Shown in pieces: positions 28,771 to 39,572 of a DNA stretch of 64,000 nt (position 1 is the first letter of the stretch; the number at the start of each line of letters is the position of its first letter). The stretch is from Pyrocephalus nanus. Taxonomy: Eukaryota; Chordata; Aves; Passeriformes; Tyrannidae. The stretch lies in assembly GCA_038380795.1 (NCBI GenBank), contig CM076268.1, positions 16,186,001 through 16,250,000 on the forward strand. Reading direction: 5' to 3'. Below the pieces are notes generated by a model. That model saw only the letters and a program-made list of their open reading frames with translations. It was not told the DNA's origin and did no database searches. Both the position numbers and the translations under genes were made by a program.

Positions 28771-31700
28771 TACAGGATGCACGACAGAATTGCATGGGCA
28801 GCCTTAAATGGGAAGATAATGTGGAATGACAATGGAAAATCAGTCTCAGCACAGAGAACTGGAAACCGGCTTTGTTTTTGCTTTACTCTGACCACCAGCA
28901 CAAGGTTAGTTAGTACTTCCTATCGCTCTTCTCCCTGTCATAAATAAGCCAATTTACCTGATTAGTGTGAGGAGTTAGAAAACAATCTGAGCTCCCTACA
29001 GAAATGGCAATGTTTATTAGAAAGACCAGGTCCAAGGTCTTCCTTTTCTCTTAGAGTGGAAAACATGTGTGGACTGTTGTGCGGAGCAAGGAGGGTCTCT
29101 GAATTTGCATTTGAATATTCTAGGTGATGCGACAGTTAAAAATGTCAATACGATTTGGGGTTCTTATGGAGACACACCACAGGGAAAGAGTGAGTCCCTC
29201 TTCTTGGAACTGATGTGTGGTAGCATCTGGAAAAGGTGAGTGCAGTTCCCTGCACCTCGTTACCAGGAAGCCAAGTGGAGGAAATTCACAGAAGAAGAGC
29301 CAACTGTGGGTATGTGCTTGAAGAACTGCCTGATGAGAAAAAGTACAAAGAGCTGACAGCACAGAGTTTTCTAACCAAGGCTTAGGGAGTAAAGTGACAT
29401 AATAACTGTCAACTAATGTTTTAAGTGTAAACTTTCAGGAATGAGAGGAACTAGGTTAGTGTGCGACTAGGGAGTAGCGTAATGACAGGCTTAACAGAAA
29501 GAAAACGCGACAACAATACTTTGTCACTCCCAGCTTTGCCCCATGTCTCAGCACTTAATGATTGCCAGAAGCACACAGGCTATGATGTTCTCACCCAGCA
29601 GAGAGAAAGGTGGGCACAAAGTCCTCAGTGCCATTGCCCTCATTGTGAAGAGGGTCTTGAGCTACCTACTCATGGCACAGGAAGAAGGCACAGTTGGTGC
29701 CACTGAAGTTGTTGCTCGTATGTCAGAAAACACACAAGCATCATTTCTGTTGCTTGATTTCGGAACAAATGTTCATGTCCCATACACACTACTGTGTGTG
29801 GCAAAGCCGATAGGATTTTGATTCAGGTGTTATCTGGAGTCTAAGTTGAGGTGTAGGTAGATATGCAAGGACTGATCCTGTTTGAGCTTTATTCATAGTC
29901 TCTGTGGAGAGTCTCTAAGGAACTATTCATGTCAGGAAGACCACAGTGAAACTGACATGTTCAAAGCTCTTATGTGAACTAAATATGAAGAAAATGCAAC
30001 AGGCAAAACATGGAAGTGCATTGGATTGCAACAGTTTCAACTGCAACAGAGTTTGAGGAGTGTGCACTGTGTGGCAGACCTGGCCAACATGACTTCCTTC
30101 TGCTGTTTTCTGAGATTTTATGGTTATCTACAGCATCCTGACTCTTTAGGAATTTACCCTTAAGTGATACAGACAGAGGCTGTGGCAGGCTGTGGTGCTC
30201 TCTCCCACACAAACCCATTTATCTATAGAACACACTTATCCTGGCTGACTGACTTTAACACACATTCTTACAGTTTAATATTTTACAGGTGTCAAATGGG
30301 TGCTATGAAGGCTACATAAAGAGCAACGTCATGTCTATCAATAGATTCAGTCCTGAGGCAAAATGTAACATAATGTGAAAGAGACAAAAACAATAGAGAA
30401 GCAGCTTGGGAAGCCACAGAAATTAAGTGATGCAGTGACGGCTCAGTTTAGACACAACTTAAAATTAAATTTCTTATTTATCCTCAAAAGTAGAGTGCTC
30501 TGACTACATTCTGTAATCACAGTCCAATGAAAGCTGCCTTTACTTATGGTCAGATTTTCAGTGCATCTGAGACTGGAGAAGACCTCCTTTCTTTAAGAGC
30601 AAAACTCCTAGAAGGTCACGTAATGGCAAAAGTCAAGAAGGGTTCACACAGTTCCTCCCAGATTGTCAGATATTCTTCAAAGGATAAGTGTGAGTTACCT
30701 CTACCTTCAGTTTTAGTTGGTCATATAATGTTCATTAATCCTAAAATGTTAATTTGTATTCCCTTTTTAAGAAAATTACTGGAAATCTATGTATTTCACA
30801 AAGACAGATTATACAAATTTAAAACACAAAACTACACAGAGGGCAGCATAGAATCTGTTCTAATAGGAAGGCATTTCTCTAGTTAATTTCTACTACATGT
30901 TGGTCATTTTATACAAGGAATAATTTTGGTAGATTATGATTCTGTAATTAATGGGTCCCTCCTGCTGTCTACAGTATCTCTGAAGTCTGAACTGGTTATC
31001 AGTCTGCTTTCTGCATTTTCTTCCCAAATATTCTATGTATCCAGTGAGATTAAACAGATTTTAAAAAGCCCATTTTTGTTTCCATGCTGATTATATCTTT
31101 GGCTGTACCTCAACACGTGAAGAACCATGTGGATTGGCATGTGACCCATATGCATAACATTCCTCGTTGATCTTTGTATGAATGAATGACCCCCACAAAC
31201 TGCCCTGCCTGTTGCTGCCTTGGAGTCCTTGGAAGCAGACACGCTTTGGAATGGTGAGGATTCACTGACAGTGTGGGGCAGGATCCTTCTCCAGGTATTT
31301 CCTGCGTGCTCCAGCAGATGTAGGTGCAGAAGTGTGGACTGCAGATCTGCTTCTGAATCACTGTGCTAATCCAGCAGCTGAGCTGCACAGCTACAAGCTG
31401 TCCATCGATGAGGATGCAGCACTAAGCTCTGGGTTGAAGTCAGCTGCCGCTTCTCAGAAGCTGTGTATCACCTGTCTGTCTGCTGAGGATATTATTCAGG
31501 CATCTATTTACATCTTTTTATATCAATTATGCTGTAATGTTTTAAAGTATGCATTTTAAAATAAACAAAGTAAGGTCAGAGATCAAGATTTGGATTAGCA
31601 TCTGTATCAGGTTGGGCTCTGATGTCATGGTTTGACTTCAAGGAGCCATCTGGGCTATGATTTAGATTCTTTAACACTAAAACTGCTATGTCTACACCTA

Positions 31701-34700
31701 CAATTTCAGACCCCATTACTAGGATGAGGTAAGTTTATGAGATGGTCAGACTAAGGCAGGATTGAGAAAGTGCAGCTTTCTGAAGGTTACTTAAACCCAG
31801 TCCTTAAAGTCTTAGGAAAGAACTGCAATGTTTTGAATACAGATTTTAAATAAATACAGATTTTGTATTGGCATATTTGTTTTCATGTCAAGTGTGATTT
31901 ATTTTTTGTTTTGCTTTTACCAGAGGTAGTACAATGAGTACAAGTTGTGTTGTGGTTATTGCCATCCCAGCATATATTGTCCCAGTTTCTATTCAGGAGA
32001 AATTATATTTGGTATAAGGCACTTTGCTGTCAGCCTGACTTCATATCCATCAGGAGAACTGTACTCTCACCTGCACAAGCATTTCCACAGGTTTCCACAA
32101 CCAGCACTGCTCACACAGAGAAGCAAAGCATATAACTTTGCTGTACACACAATAGCTCAAGCAAGACAAATTTCCTGACCATACTCCAGGGAAGAAAAAT
32201 AAAAAAACCCAAAAGCCTATGGAATAATCTCATGGAGCATGAGAAAGCCTGCAGCTTTGCAAAAGCATTCCCCTTATTTCCAGACTCTGAAAGGACTTGA
32301 ACAGTGACTTGCCTTGCAGGTGATTATTGCTGGAGAGGGTGAATGAAACCAGACACAGCAAAGAATAACTCAGGATGCTCACTTATACCTTCCTCTGAGG
32401 CAGCTTGAGCTCACATCATTTTAGACAGCCAACAGCGTTCTGAGTCCCTGTCACAAAGCAGAAGTCCTCAGCAGCAGGTGACAATCTCTGTGCAGCTGAA
32501 AGTGCCACTGGTGCTCTGGGACACTGAGATTTTGCCACTATAAAGACACTCCATAGTGTCATCAGACCCAGCAGTAACTCTGCCAACACCTCTGGCATAA
32601 ACTAACAGAGAATAATTGAAACAATGAGGTCCCCTGGACTCAGAGACTCGAGGCTGGGTACTGTCTGTGACTAATGCTGCTCTTTTGTCAGTAGATTCTG
32701 GGCTACAATTTCCACTACCGGGAGACCTCAGCTCAGGGGTAGGAGAGAGAAGGAGAGATATCTACCGTAAGAAAAGATATTTTTCCTTCCATTTCTGCCA
32801 TTTAATGGTACTTTATGAGATATTTCCATGTGCAACCATCAAAGCACATTCTGTCATTCTGTTATGAAAAATACATGATTTTCCTATGGAAATCATCAAC
32901 TTCAATGGACTTCAAACCAATCACGTGAATTCTGAACTTGTCTCTAAGGCAATTCCTCCTCTAGCCTTCTAAAGCAAATTCTACCTGAGTATTTTGGCTT
33001 CTACACATGAAAATGAAGCCTTTAAAGAGTTTCTGCACCTGAGAGTCCAGCAATCTATTTTTCAGGTGAGGACAGATTTCAGATCAATCCTTCTAACCCC
33101 ACTGTTAAACAACCATTAATAGTTAGCTAGATGGTTATTGTAAGCTTCTATATTTGGCTATTAACAGCAACTGCATGTATATCTGCTCCGGATAAAACAA
33201 ACCTATCTAGGGATTGATTTTATGATGCCAAAATGATAAAGTTTGCTAAAAAATGTAGAGTGAATGTGTAAGCTCTGGAAAACATTAACAAAAATAACTA
33301 AGTAACACTACCTATTCATACCTAATTCCTACTGACATCAAATTTAGCTGTGTGTACTTTGGACCCATTGGAACTGTTACCGTGAAAAATCTTGCTGCAC
33401 GAGTCCTCTCTGAAATGTACAATATCTTGTATTCTGATTAGTCTGTAAAAAAAAAGAGGATGTTTTGTCATCACTGCAGTTTAGGCAGATTCTCCATTGT
33501 CTGGTATCTTGTTATAGTCATTTATATCAACACAGAGTGGGTGTACAGTAGCCAGCAGTCTGTGTTAGCAGCATTTTATATTCAGTTTGCACTTACGTAA
33601 ATGATTGTGCAAGATGTGAGAGACAACTCAGCCCCTGGGAATTATATATGGTTTTGGGTGTAATCTTTATGTGTGTAGCCAACACAAAAGAATATAGAGA
33701 AGTTTTAACATGTTGCAGTTACCACCATCCCAAATAAATATAATTAACCAAGCAGCTTTCAGTCACACTTACAGGAAGGATTCAAAATAGCTGACTTTGG
33801 TGGCAGATATATAGGAAATATGAACCTGTAAGGAACAATATATTGGTTTGGTTTTCATAGCATTGCTCACCACATTCTCATAATAGTCAGCTAAGAAAGT
33901 CTTCAGACCAAGAAAGGGTTAGAAAAGTGCATTCCAAAAAAACATTACAGTCTATGTGATTTAATAAGATGCCTCTTCACAATTCAGGAGAAAACTCTAG
34001 TGAATTATGTCACACTTCAGCTGAATTAAACTGGTTTAGAGATACTGGTATCACGATAATCACTGAGACAGCCCAGTCCAGAAAGAAAGTGGAACTACAC
34101 TGTGTTTATAATGCAGGGCCATGTGTTCCTTCCTTTTACCACAGAGCCGTAAATGTTGCATATCCCACTTTGCAAGTCAAGGTATCCCAGAAGAGATATT
34201 AATGATATTGGGGGCTACAGGAAATGGAAGCACCTTAACAATATGTTCCCCCGAGGGTCTGCCATGTGCTGGCTTGGAATTCCTTGACAAGACTCAAAAG
34301 CACCATTAGGTTTCTGTAACTTTTTTTCCCCCTCAGAGTTGGTGACAGCATATAGAAAAAGCACTTGCTGGTGGCAGCACATGTCTTATACACACACATA
34401 ATCAGTGCCAGGGAGAAGAACTCTTCAAATCGTCAGAAAGCTAAATCAAGCCTATGAGTGGCTTAAACATTCCTGAGGTGTCTGTGACTCTCTGTAGAGA
34501 ATTGGGACCTTTATTTTGCCTGAATATAAGCCACAACCCCGAGCAAAAGACTAAAGGAAAAACTGAAGAGGCAACCCCTGGCTGACTTTTTGCTGGTTGC
34601 TTTCATCTCCTGAAGTTTTCCTTGTAGTGGGGCACTGCAGGTTTTCAGTGCAAAGCAAGGATGTCTAAACACCATAAAAGAAAAAAATCTACTCTCCTCT

Positions 34701-35739
34701 AACTCAATGCTCAGAAACCGCTGAACCAGTTTTGCTGAAACCTCAAATATATCCAGCATGATGCAGATTCCCTTAGGATAGAATTTTTTTCACCTGGATG
34801 ATTTAAATTTGGCAAAATCATAGAGATGTAGCTCTGCTGAGAATAATAGTTCACGTGTTGTCCATCCCTTTTTAGACCAAGATTTGTCTTGTTCTGCTAC
34901 ATCTAATGAATGCCTCTAAGACTGACTTGCCTTAATGTTTGTTAGGGTTGTAACTCATTTATTAAATCAAATCACAACGGTGAGGAGGAGGGGGATGTAA
35001 GAAGCAAATATCTAACAGATGAGTTATCTGGAAGAAGGCAGCACCAACTGACATCACCCAGCAACATGCAGTGCCTCTGTCTGCAGCAGTCTGGCTTCCA
35101 CGGCACTAGGAAAATCAGAGAGGTAAACTCCCTCCTATTTCCTCCTTGGAAGGTGTTCAAATCTGTGGCCTCACCTCTCTTGGAAGAGTCTTGAAATATT
35201 TTCAGTAGTGGGAAGGGACGGAATGGCTGCAGGCTGGATCCTCTTGGAAAGTTAGGGAATGATGCTGCTGTTAGCTCACTACAGCTGTTAAAAAAATGGA
35301 CTTTGCTGGATTGCTCACTAATTCTGTACAGCCAAATACAGTTCTCGCAGCTAGGAATGATCCACTTCTGGTTTAACTCTCCTGAAGTCTGCAGTATTAC
35401 AAGGGGTGCTATTGTGGGTAAGACTCCCAGTTTAAAGAGCAGAAACCAGGCAGGTACACATTAGTGATAACAGAATCCGTGCGGCAAAGAAAAGTGTTCT
35501 GGGCTTCGAGAAACATTTCACCTCTGAATAATGGATTAGTTTATGTATTGCCTGAAATAACCATCCCAGGAATCGGGAATCTTCTATTTATCAGGGTGTC
35601 TGTCACAGGTAACCAGTGGCGCGGTGGAAATACCGCTTGGCATGTGTCACTGGCTTTGGAAGCACTCATTTGCTCATTTTCCGACACTCGGGGGGCTGTG
35701 TTTTTTATTTCTTATTATTATTATTATTTTACTTTAACG
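28771..35739. other. Intergenic DNA between KIF11 and HHEX
   Basis: About 7 kb with no recognisable exon, RNA gene or repeat family. Short open frames are scattered on both strands and none looks protein-like. A TTA microsatellite marks the end at about 35713-35728. Confidence 0.6.
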
Positions 35740-36460
35740 CAGGGGCCTGAGGACAGGCCAGCGCAGCCCAGCGCCCTGTGCCCCCCGCGCCGAGCGCGCC
35801 CGCGGTGCCGCCGCCCAGGTGTTTCGCGTTACCGCCGCCCCGTAAAACCCGGTCACGAACACGGTGACACATAAACGCTAAATTAAAGCGGCGCTGCGCC
35901 CCCGCCCCGGGGCTGGAGGAGATGGAGACCCGACCACCCGCAGCCGGGCCGCGGAGCGGGACCGGACCCCGAGGCCGCCCCGCAGCCCCGGCCGGCGGGA
36001 GGCTCCGGAGCCACACCGGAGTCAGTGCCGAGCCCGCTGCCCCCGGTGAGCCCCACATCGCCCTTCGAGGCACCTGTGGAGAGCCTCGTGGAAAACTGCT
36101 CCAGGCTCCACGCAGGACAAGGGCTGGAAGCTGGGGGAATTAGGCTCAAAGCAGCCGATGAACGCGGCTGGGCCATGCTTGTGGCACAGCCCGGGGGCAC
36201 CGTCCTGCGAGGCCGCCTTGGCAGCATCACTCATGGGGCGGCCAAGCAGCGGCCAGTGGCAGCCAGGCCCCCGCCTTCTCCCTCGGGAGCCAGTCCGACC
36301 CCGTGCCCCGGCTTGGGGGTCGCACGAAGCAGCACATTCGCCCTGGCTCCCCCCAGCCCAGGCTGCTCTGTCTGTCCGCCCCGCGGGGAGCCCGGCATTT
36401 CCCCCGGCATTGCCGTCGGGGTTGGCAGTGGGGCCGCCTGGAGCAAGTGAGGGCCTTGAT
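35740..36460. promoter_or_regulatory. CpG-rich block about 3 kb upstream of HHEX
   Basis: An abrupt change to GC-rich, CpG-dense sequence, separated from the HHEX promoter island by about 1.6 kb of AT-rich DNA. It could be an upstream or alternative HHEX promoter, a bidirectional lncRNA promoter, or a Polycomb-type island, which are common around developmental genes. Overlapping open frames on both strands follow from the base composition. Confidence 0.5.
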
Positions 36461-36705
36461 TTTATTATTTTTTTTTTCCTTGAGCTCAGAACTCCTCGAA
36501 GGCGAGGGATTTCACGGAAAGTGAAGGGGAAGAGAGGGCCCCGAAGTTATTGCACAAAATAATGAGTTCTCCAGCCGATTCCTTCGGGCTGAGTCTGTGC
36601 CAGTGCAGGGATGCACACATCCCGCCCCGCCGCCCTCCAGAAATCCCCAGATTAGCAGGAAAACTTGGGGGTATTTCAAGTGCATATCAAGAAAATTATT
36701 GTCAA

Positions 36706-36709
<4 letters not shown>

Positions 36710-36738
<29 letters not shown>
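36710..36738 (+). repeat. Poly(T) tract (29 bases)
   Basis: Uninterrupted T run, mirrored as poly(A) on the other strand. No retroposed gene body was recognised beside it. Confidence 0.9.
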
Positions 36739-36899
36739 CAGTTCGGGAAAGGAGTGTATTTGTGTATTTTCTCTGTCTCCCGAGGTTTTTCAAACAAATT
36801 GGAGAGCTTTCCAGAGGGAAGCTGGAGAAGAAATAATAGAAATATTAAAGCACTGTCTCGGTTGCCCTGATCTACAGCACCTTACTTTAAATGACCATT

Positions 36900-37800
36900 A
36901 GACTGTAAAATCCAGTCAAAACCGCATTCATCACAACAATATTGGTAAGAATGTATTTTATCCGAAGCTGCATTATCTCCCTCACGACAGAAACTACAAA
37001 CAAAATGTATGTTCCAAGCGAAAGGGAAAAGGTTTTATTTAATCCAGAAAATAATTAAAATCTCATGTATTTTTATTGGTTTTAGTATCCAGCAGAGTGA
37101 AAATATTGAAACTCCGAGACCCCTTGCATTAAAGAGTCACAACTGTTCTATTTTATTAGTTCTGACTGTGTGAAAAAAATTATAAGGACAACATTGAAAA
37201 AATCCGAGTTTTAGAGCCCCGAATGGCCGTAAAAACAATAAAATCAACTATAAAACCTGCACTAGTGATATTAAAAAATTATGTAGTTCAATAAATGTGA
37301 CATTTCATGAATGCGGATTTAATAGTCTCCAACCCGTGGAAGGAGGAAGGCTGAGGTCTAACAATTGAATTTGAAAGGGGCGGTGCTCTAGAACTGCAAA
37401 ATTAAGTGCTTCATTTTTCTTGTTAGGGATTATGCAGTGGTAGTGGAATGTAATAACTGTGCCATTAAAACTTCCTTTTAACAAGGCCTATTGCTTGTAT
37501 AAAAGTCAGAAAAGAATAATCTCTTCCTCTATTTATTTGTTTTCCAATAATACAGCAAAACTTTTTTTTTTCTTTTTGCATAAACTTGTTCTCAAGATTT
37601 TGAATCGACAGCTTGTAAAATATTGTGGAGGCCCTCTATTCTGCTGCCTCGTATCATGCACGTCGTTATTCCAAAGGGCAACGGGTCATCGGTTTACTGT
37701 ACATTTATTAAGTAAATCAAGCTGCAAATCCAACACTTCCAGATGAAAACATTAACTAAACCCCTTGGAAAAAGCAATGCCTGGGAGACTGAGCACAGAG
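36900..37800. promoter_or_regulatory. Candidate conserved HHEX upstream regulatory element
   Basis: AT-rich but CpG-retaining sequence 1.4-2.3 kb upstream of the HHEX start. It is dense in homeodomain and CDX-like motifs (TTTTTATTGG, TTTATTG, AATTAAA) and free of recognisable repeats. This is an inference from composition and position; conservation was not measured. Confidence 0.4.
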
Positions 37801-37932
37801 AGAAAAAATAATCAAAACTGTCAGCTCACTTTACGTGTACCTGATATTTACAAGACACAAGACCACGCTTTAAAGGTGAGTTTTGGCATTTGCTAACAAT
37901 ATAAAGAAAAAGAAACCTCAACCTCCCTATAT

Positions 37933-37952
37933 TATTAAATATATATATATAT
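37933..37952. repeat. AT dinucleotide microsatellite
   Basis: Short (AT)n run in the HHEX upstream region. Confidence 0.8.
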
Positions 37953-38913
37953 TTCCATTTCACCAACACCCTTTCGTCTTTCTCTGAGACTCTTAGTTAT
38001 TAAGATCTTCGTGGGTTTGAACCGGAGACCTTCTTTTTTTTCTTTTTAAGAAAGAAAGTTAAACCAGCACCTGCTATTCCTTCACAGCTTTCCGTGCTCG
38101 CTGTCAGCATGGAGGCGTGTGAGGGAGACAGGGGACGGGCGACCCGGCGGGGTCCGCGGACACGCAGGGTGCACCTGCCGCCTCCGCTCCCACGGAGGGG
38201 GAGAAGGCGGTGCCACCCGCTCCGTCGGGACGAATCCCCGGTGGCTGACGGGGCGCAAGTAGAGCGGGGGTCGCTGCCCCTGCCGCACCTCCCTCACCGC
38301 CCCCTCCGCCCAAGTCCGTCCGACACTCCGGTGCTGGGCGAGGGGCGGCCCCTCCCTGGGGGCGCCGGGCGGGCAGGAGGAATCACAGGGTGGGATTTAA
38401 AAAAATTAAATCGGTGGTGCCCAGGTGGCGCTACTCGGGCCGCCGCGCCTCCTTCCCCGGGCTGTCGGGGAGCGGGGTCCCAATCCCCGTCCGGGGGCGG
38501 CCGCCCCCACTGTCTCCCAGTTTACCGCCCGGTGCCGTCCGGGGCGCGACTTCCTGATTCGCGGTCTCGGCTCTGTCCTGGGGGACGGGGCAGGAGCCGG
38601 TCCAGCCCGCCGCCCACACGCTCCCCCCGCCCCCGCTTTCCCGGTCCACGCAGTCAGGCGGAGCGCCCGCGGGGACCTTTGCAAAGGAGAGGTGCGGGCC
38701 GGGTGGGGAGGTGCCCATCCTCTTCTCCGCCTCCTCCCTCAGTCTGCGCCCGGGCCACGCTGCCGGGGGTCAAGCAATCTCCCGTGAGGAAGCCCGAAAA
38801 CCGGGTAACCCTGTTCCGTTCGCGGGCCGAGGAACGGGAGGCGGTGCGGGAAGCGCCGCGCCCCCTGTGCCGTCGGGGCTCGCCCCGGCTCCCCCGGGCT
38901 GCGGCGGTGGTTG

Positions 38914-38918
38914 ATTGG
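38914..38918 (-). promoter_or_regulatory. Inverted CCAAT box
   Basis: ATTGG within TTGATTGGCG, 276 bases before the HHEX ATG; likely NF-Y site. Confidence 0.4.
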
Positions 38919-38997
38919 CGCCGCGGGGAGTTCGCTCGGGGAGGCGGGGGGAGTGTTTGCCGACGGGGGGTGGTTTCCCCCTTCCCTGGCCGGGCTC

Positions 38998-39002
38998 ATT
39001 GG
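38998..39002 (-). promoter_or_regulatory. Inverted CCAAT box
   Basis: ATTGG within CTCATTGGCC, 80 bases downstream of the previous box; likely NF-Y site. Confidence 0.4.
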
Positions 39003-39056
39003 CCAGACGGCGCTGTGGCAGGAAGGGGACAGAGACCACGCGGGCTCCGCCCCGCG

Positions 39057-39061
39057 CCAAT
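39057..39061 (+). promoter_or_regulatory. CCAAT box
   Basis: CCAAT within CGCGCCAATAGAAA, 133 bases before the HHEX ATG; likely NF-Y site. Confidence 0.4.
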
Positions 39062-39193
39062 AGAAACCTATCGAAGGGTAACCCGAGCCCAGAGAAACCC
39101 GCGGCGGCGGTGCCAGCACCCAGAGCCGCGGTCGGGGCCGGCTTTCCGCAGGGGCGGCCGGGGGCGCGGGGGTGCGCGGGCGGTGACCGCGCC

Positions 39194-39572
39194 ATGCAGT
39201 ACCAGCCGCCGGGCGCGGCGCCGGCGGCCCTGGGCGTCGGCGTCCCGCTGTACGCGCCCACGCCGCTGCTCCAGCCCGCGCACCCCACGCCCTTCTACAT
39301 CGAGGACATCCTGGGCCGCGGCCCCGCCGCCGCCCCGGCCCCCCATTCCCTGCCCGCCCCACCGACGCCGACGCTGCCGTCGCCCAATTCCTCTTTCACC
39401 AGCCTGGTGTCCCCGTACCGGACCCCCATCTACGAGCCGACCCCCGTCCACCCGGCCTTCTCCCACCACCTCGCCGCCACCTACGGCACCGGCGCCTACG
39501 CCGGGCCCCTCTACTCCTTTCCCCGCGCCGTCGGCGACTACGCGCACGCCCTGATCCGGCAGGACCCTCTGG
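39194..39572 (+). CDS. HHEX: HHEX exon 1 (coding part)
   Basis: Residues 1-127, the Pro-rich repression and oligomerisation domain. Very GC-rich, so large frames also appear in other registers and on the other strand. Ends CTGG|GTAAGC with a split Gly codon. Confidence 0.96.

Larger units (their letters stand above)
38090..39193 (+). promoter_or_regulatory. HHEX: HHEX CpG-island promoter and 5' UTR
   Basis: Dense CpG island leading into HHEX exon 1 and continuing into intron 1. No TATA box is apparent near the expected start. CCAAT boxes occur at 38914-38918 and 38998-39002 (both inverted) and 39057-39061 (direct). A perfect 12-base palindrome CCTTTGCAAAGG lies at 38676-38687 and contains TCF/HNF4-like half sites. 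The transcription start was not determined. The HHEX frame is open but lacks an ATG for about 280 bases upstream. Confidence 0.75.

Noticed and set aside
36710..36738. Poly(T)/poly(A) run as a sign of a processed pseudogene on the minus strand
   Set aside because: No gene-like sequence or poly(A) signal was recognised on the side where a retrocopy body would lie.
38739..39362. Minus-strand frames of about 170-210 codons over HHEX exon 1
   Set aside because: Antisense shadow of GC-rich coding and promoter sequence; no recognisable domain.
38094..39554. 486-codon plus-strand open frame upstream of and across HHEX exon 1
   Set aside because: It is in a different register from HHEX, has low-complexity Pro/Arg/Ser composition, and arises from the GC-rich island.
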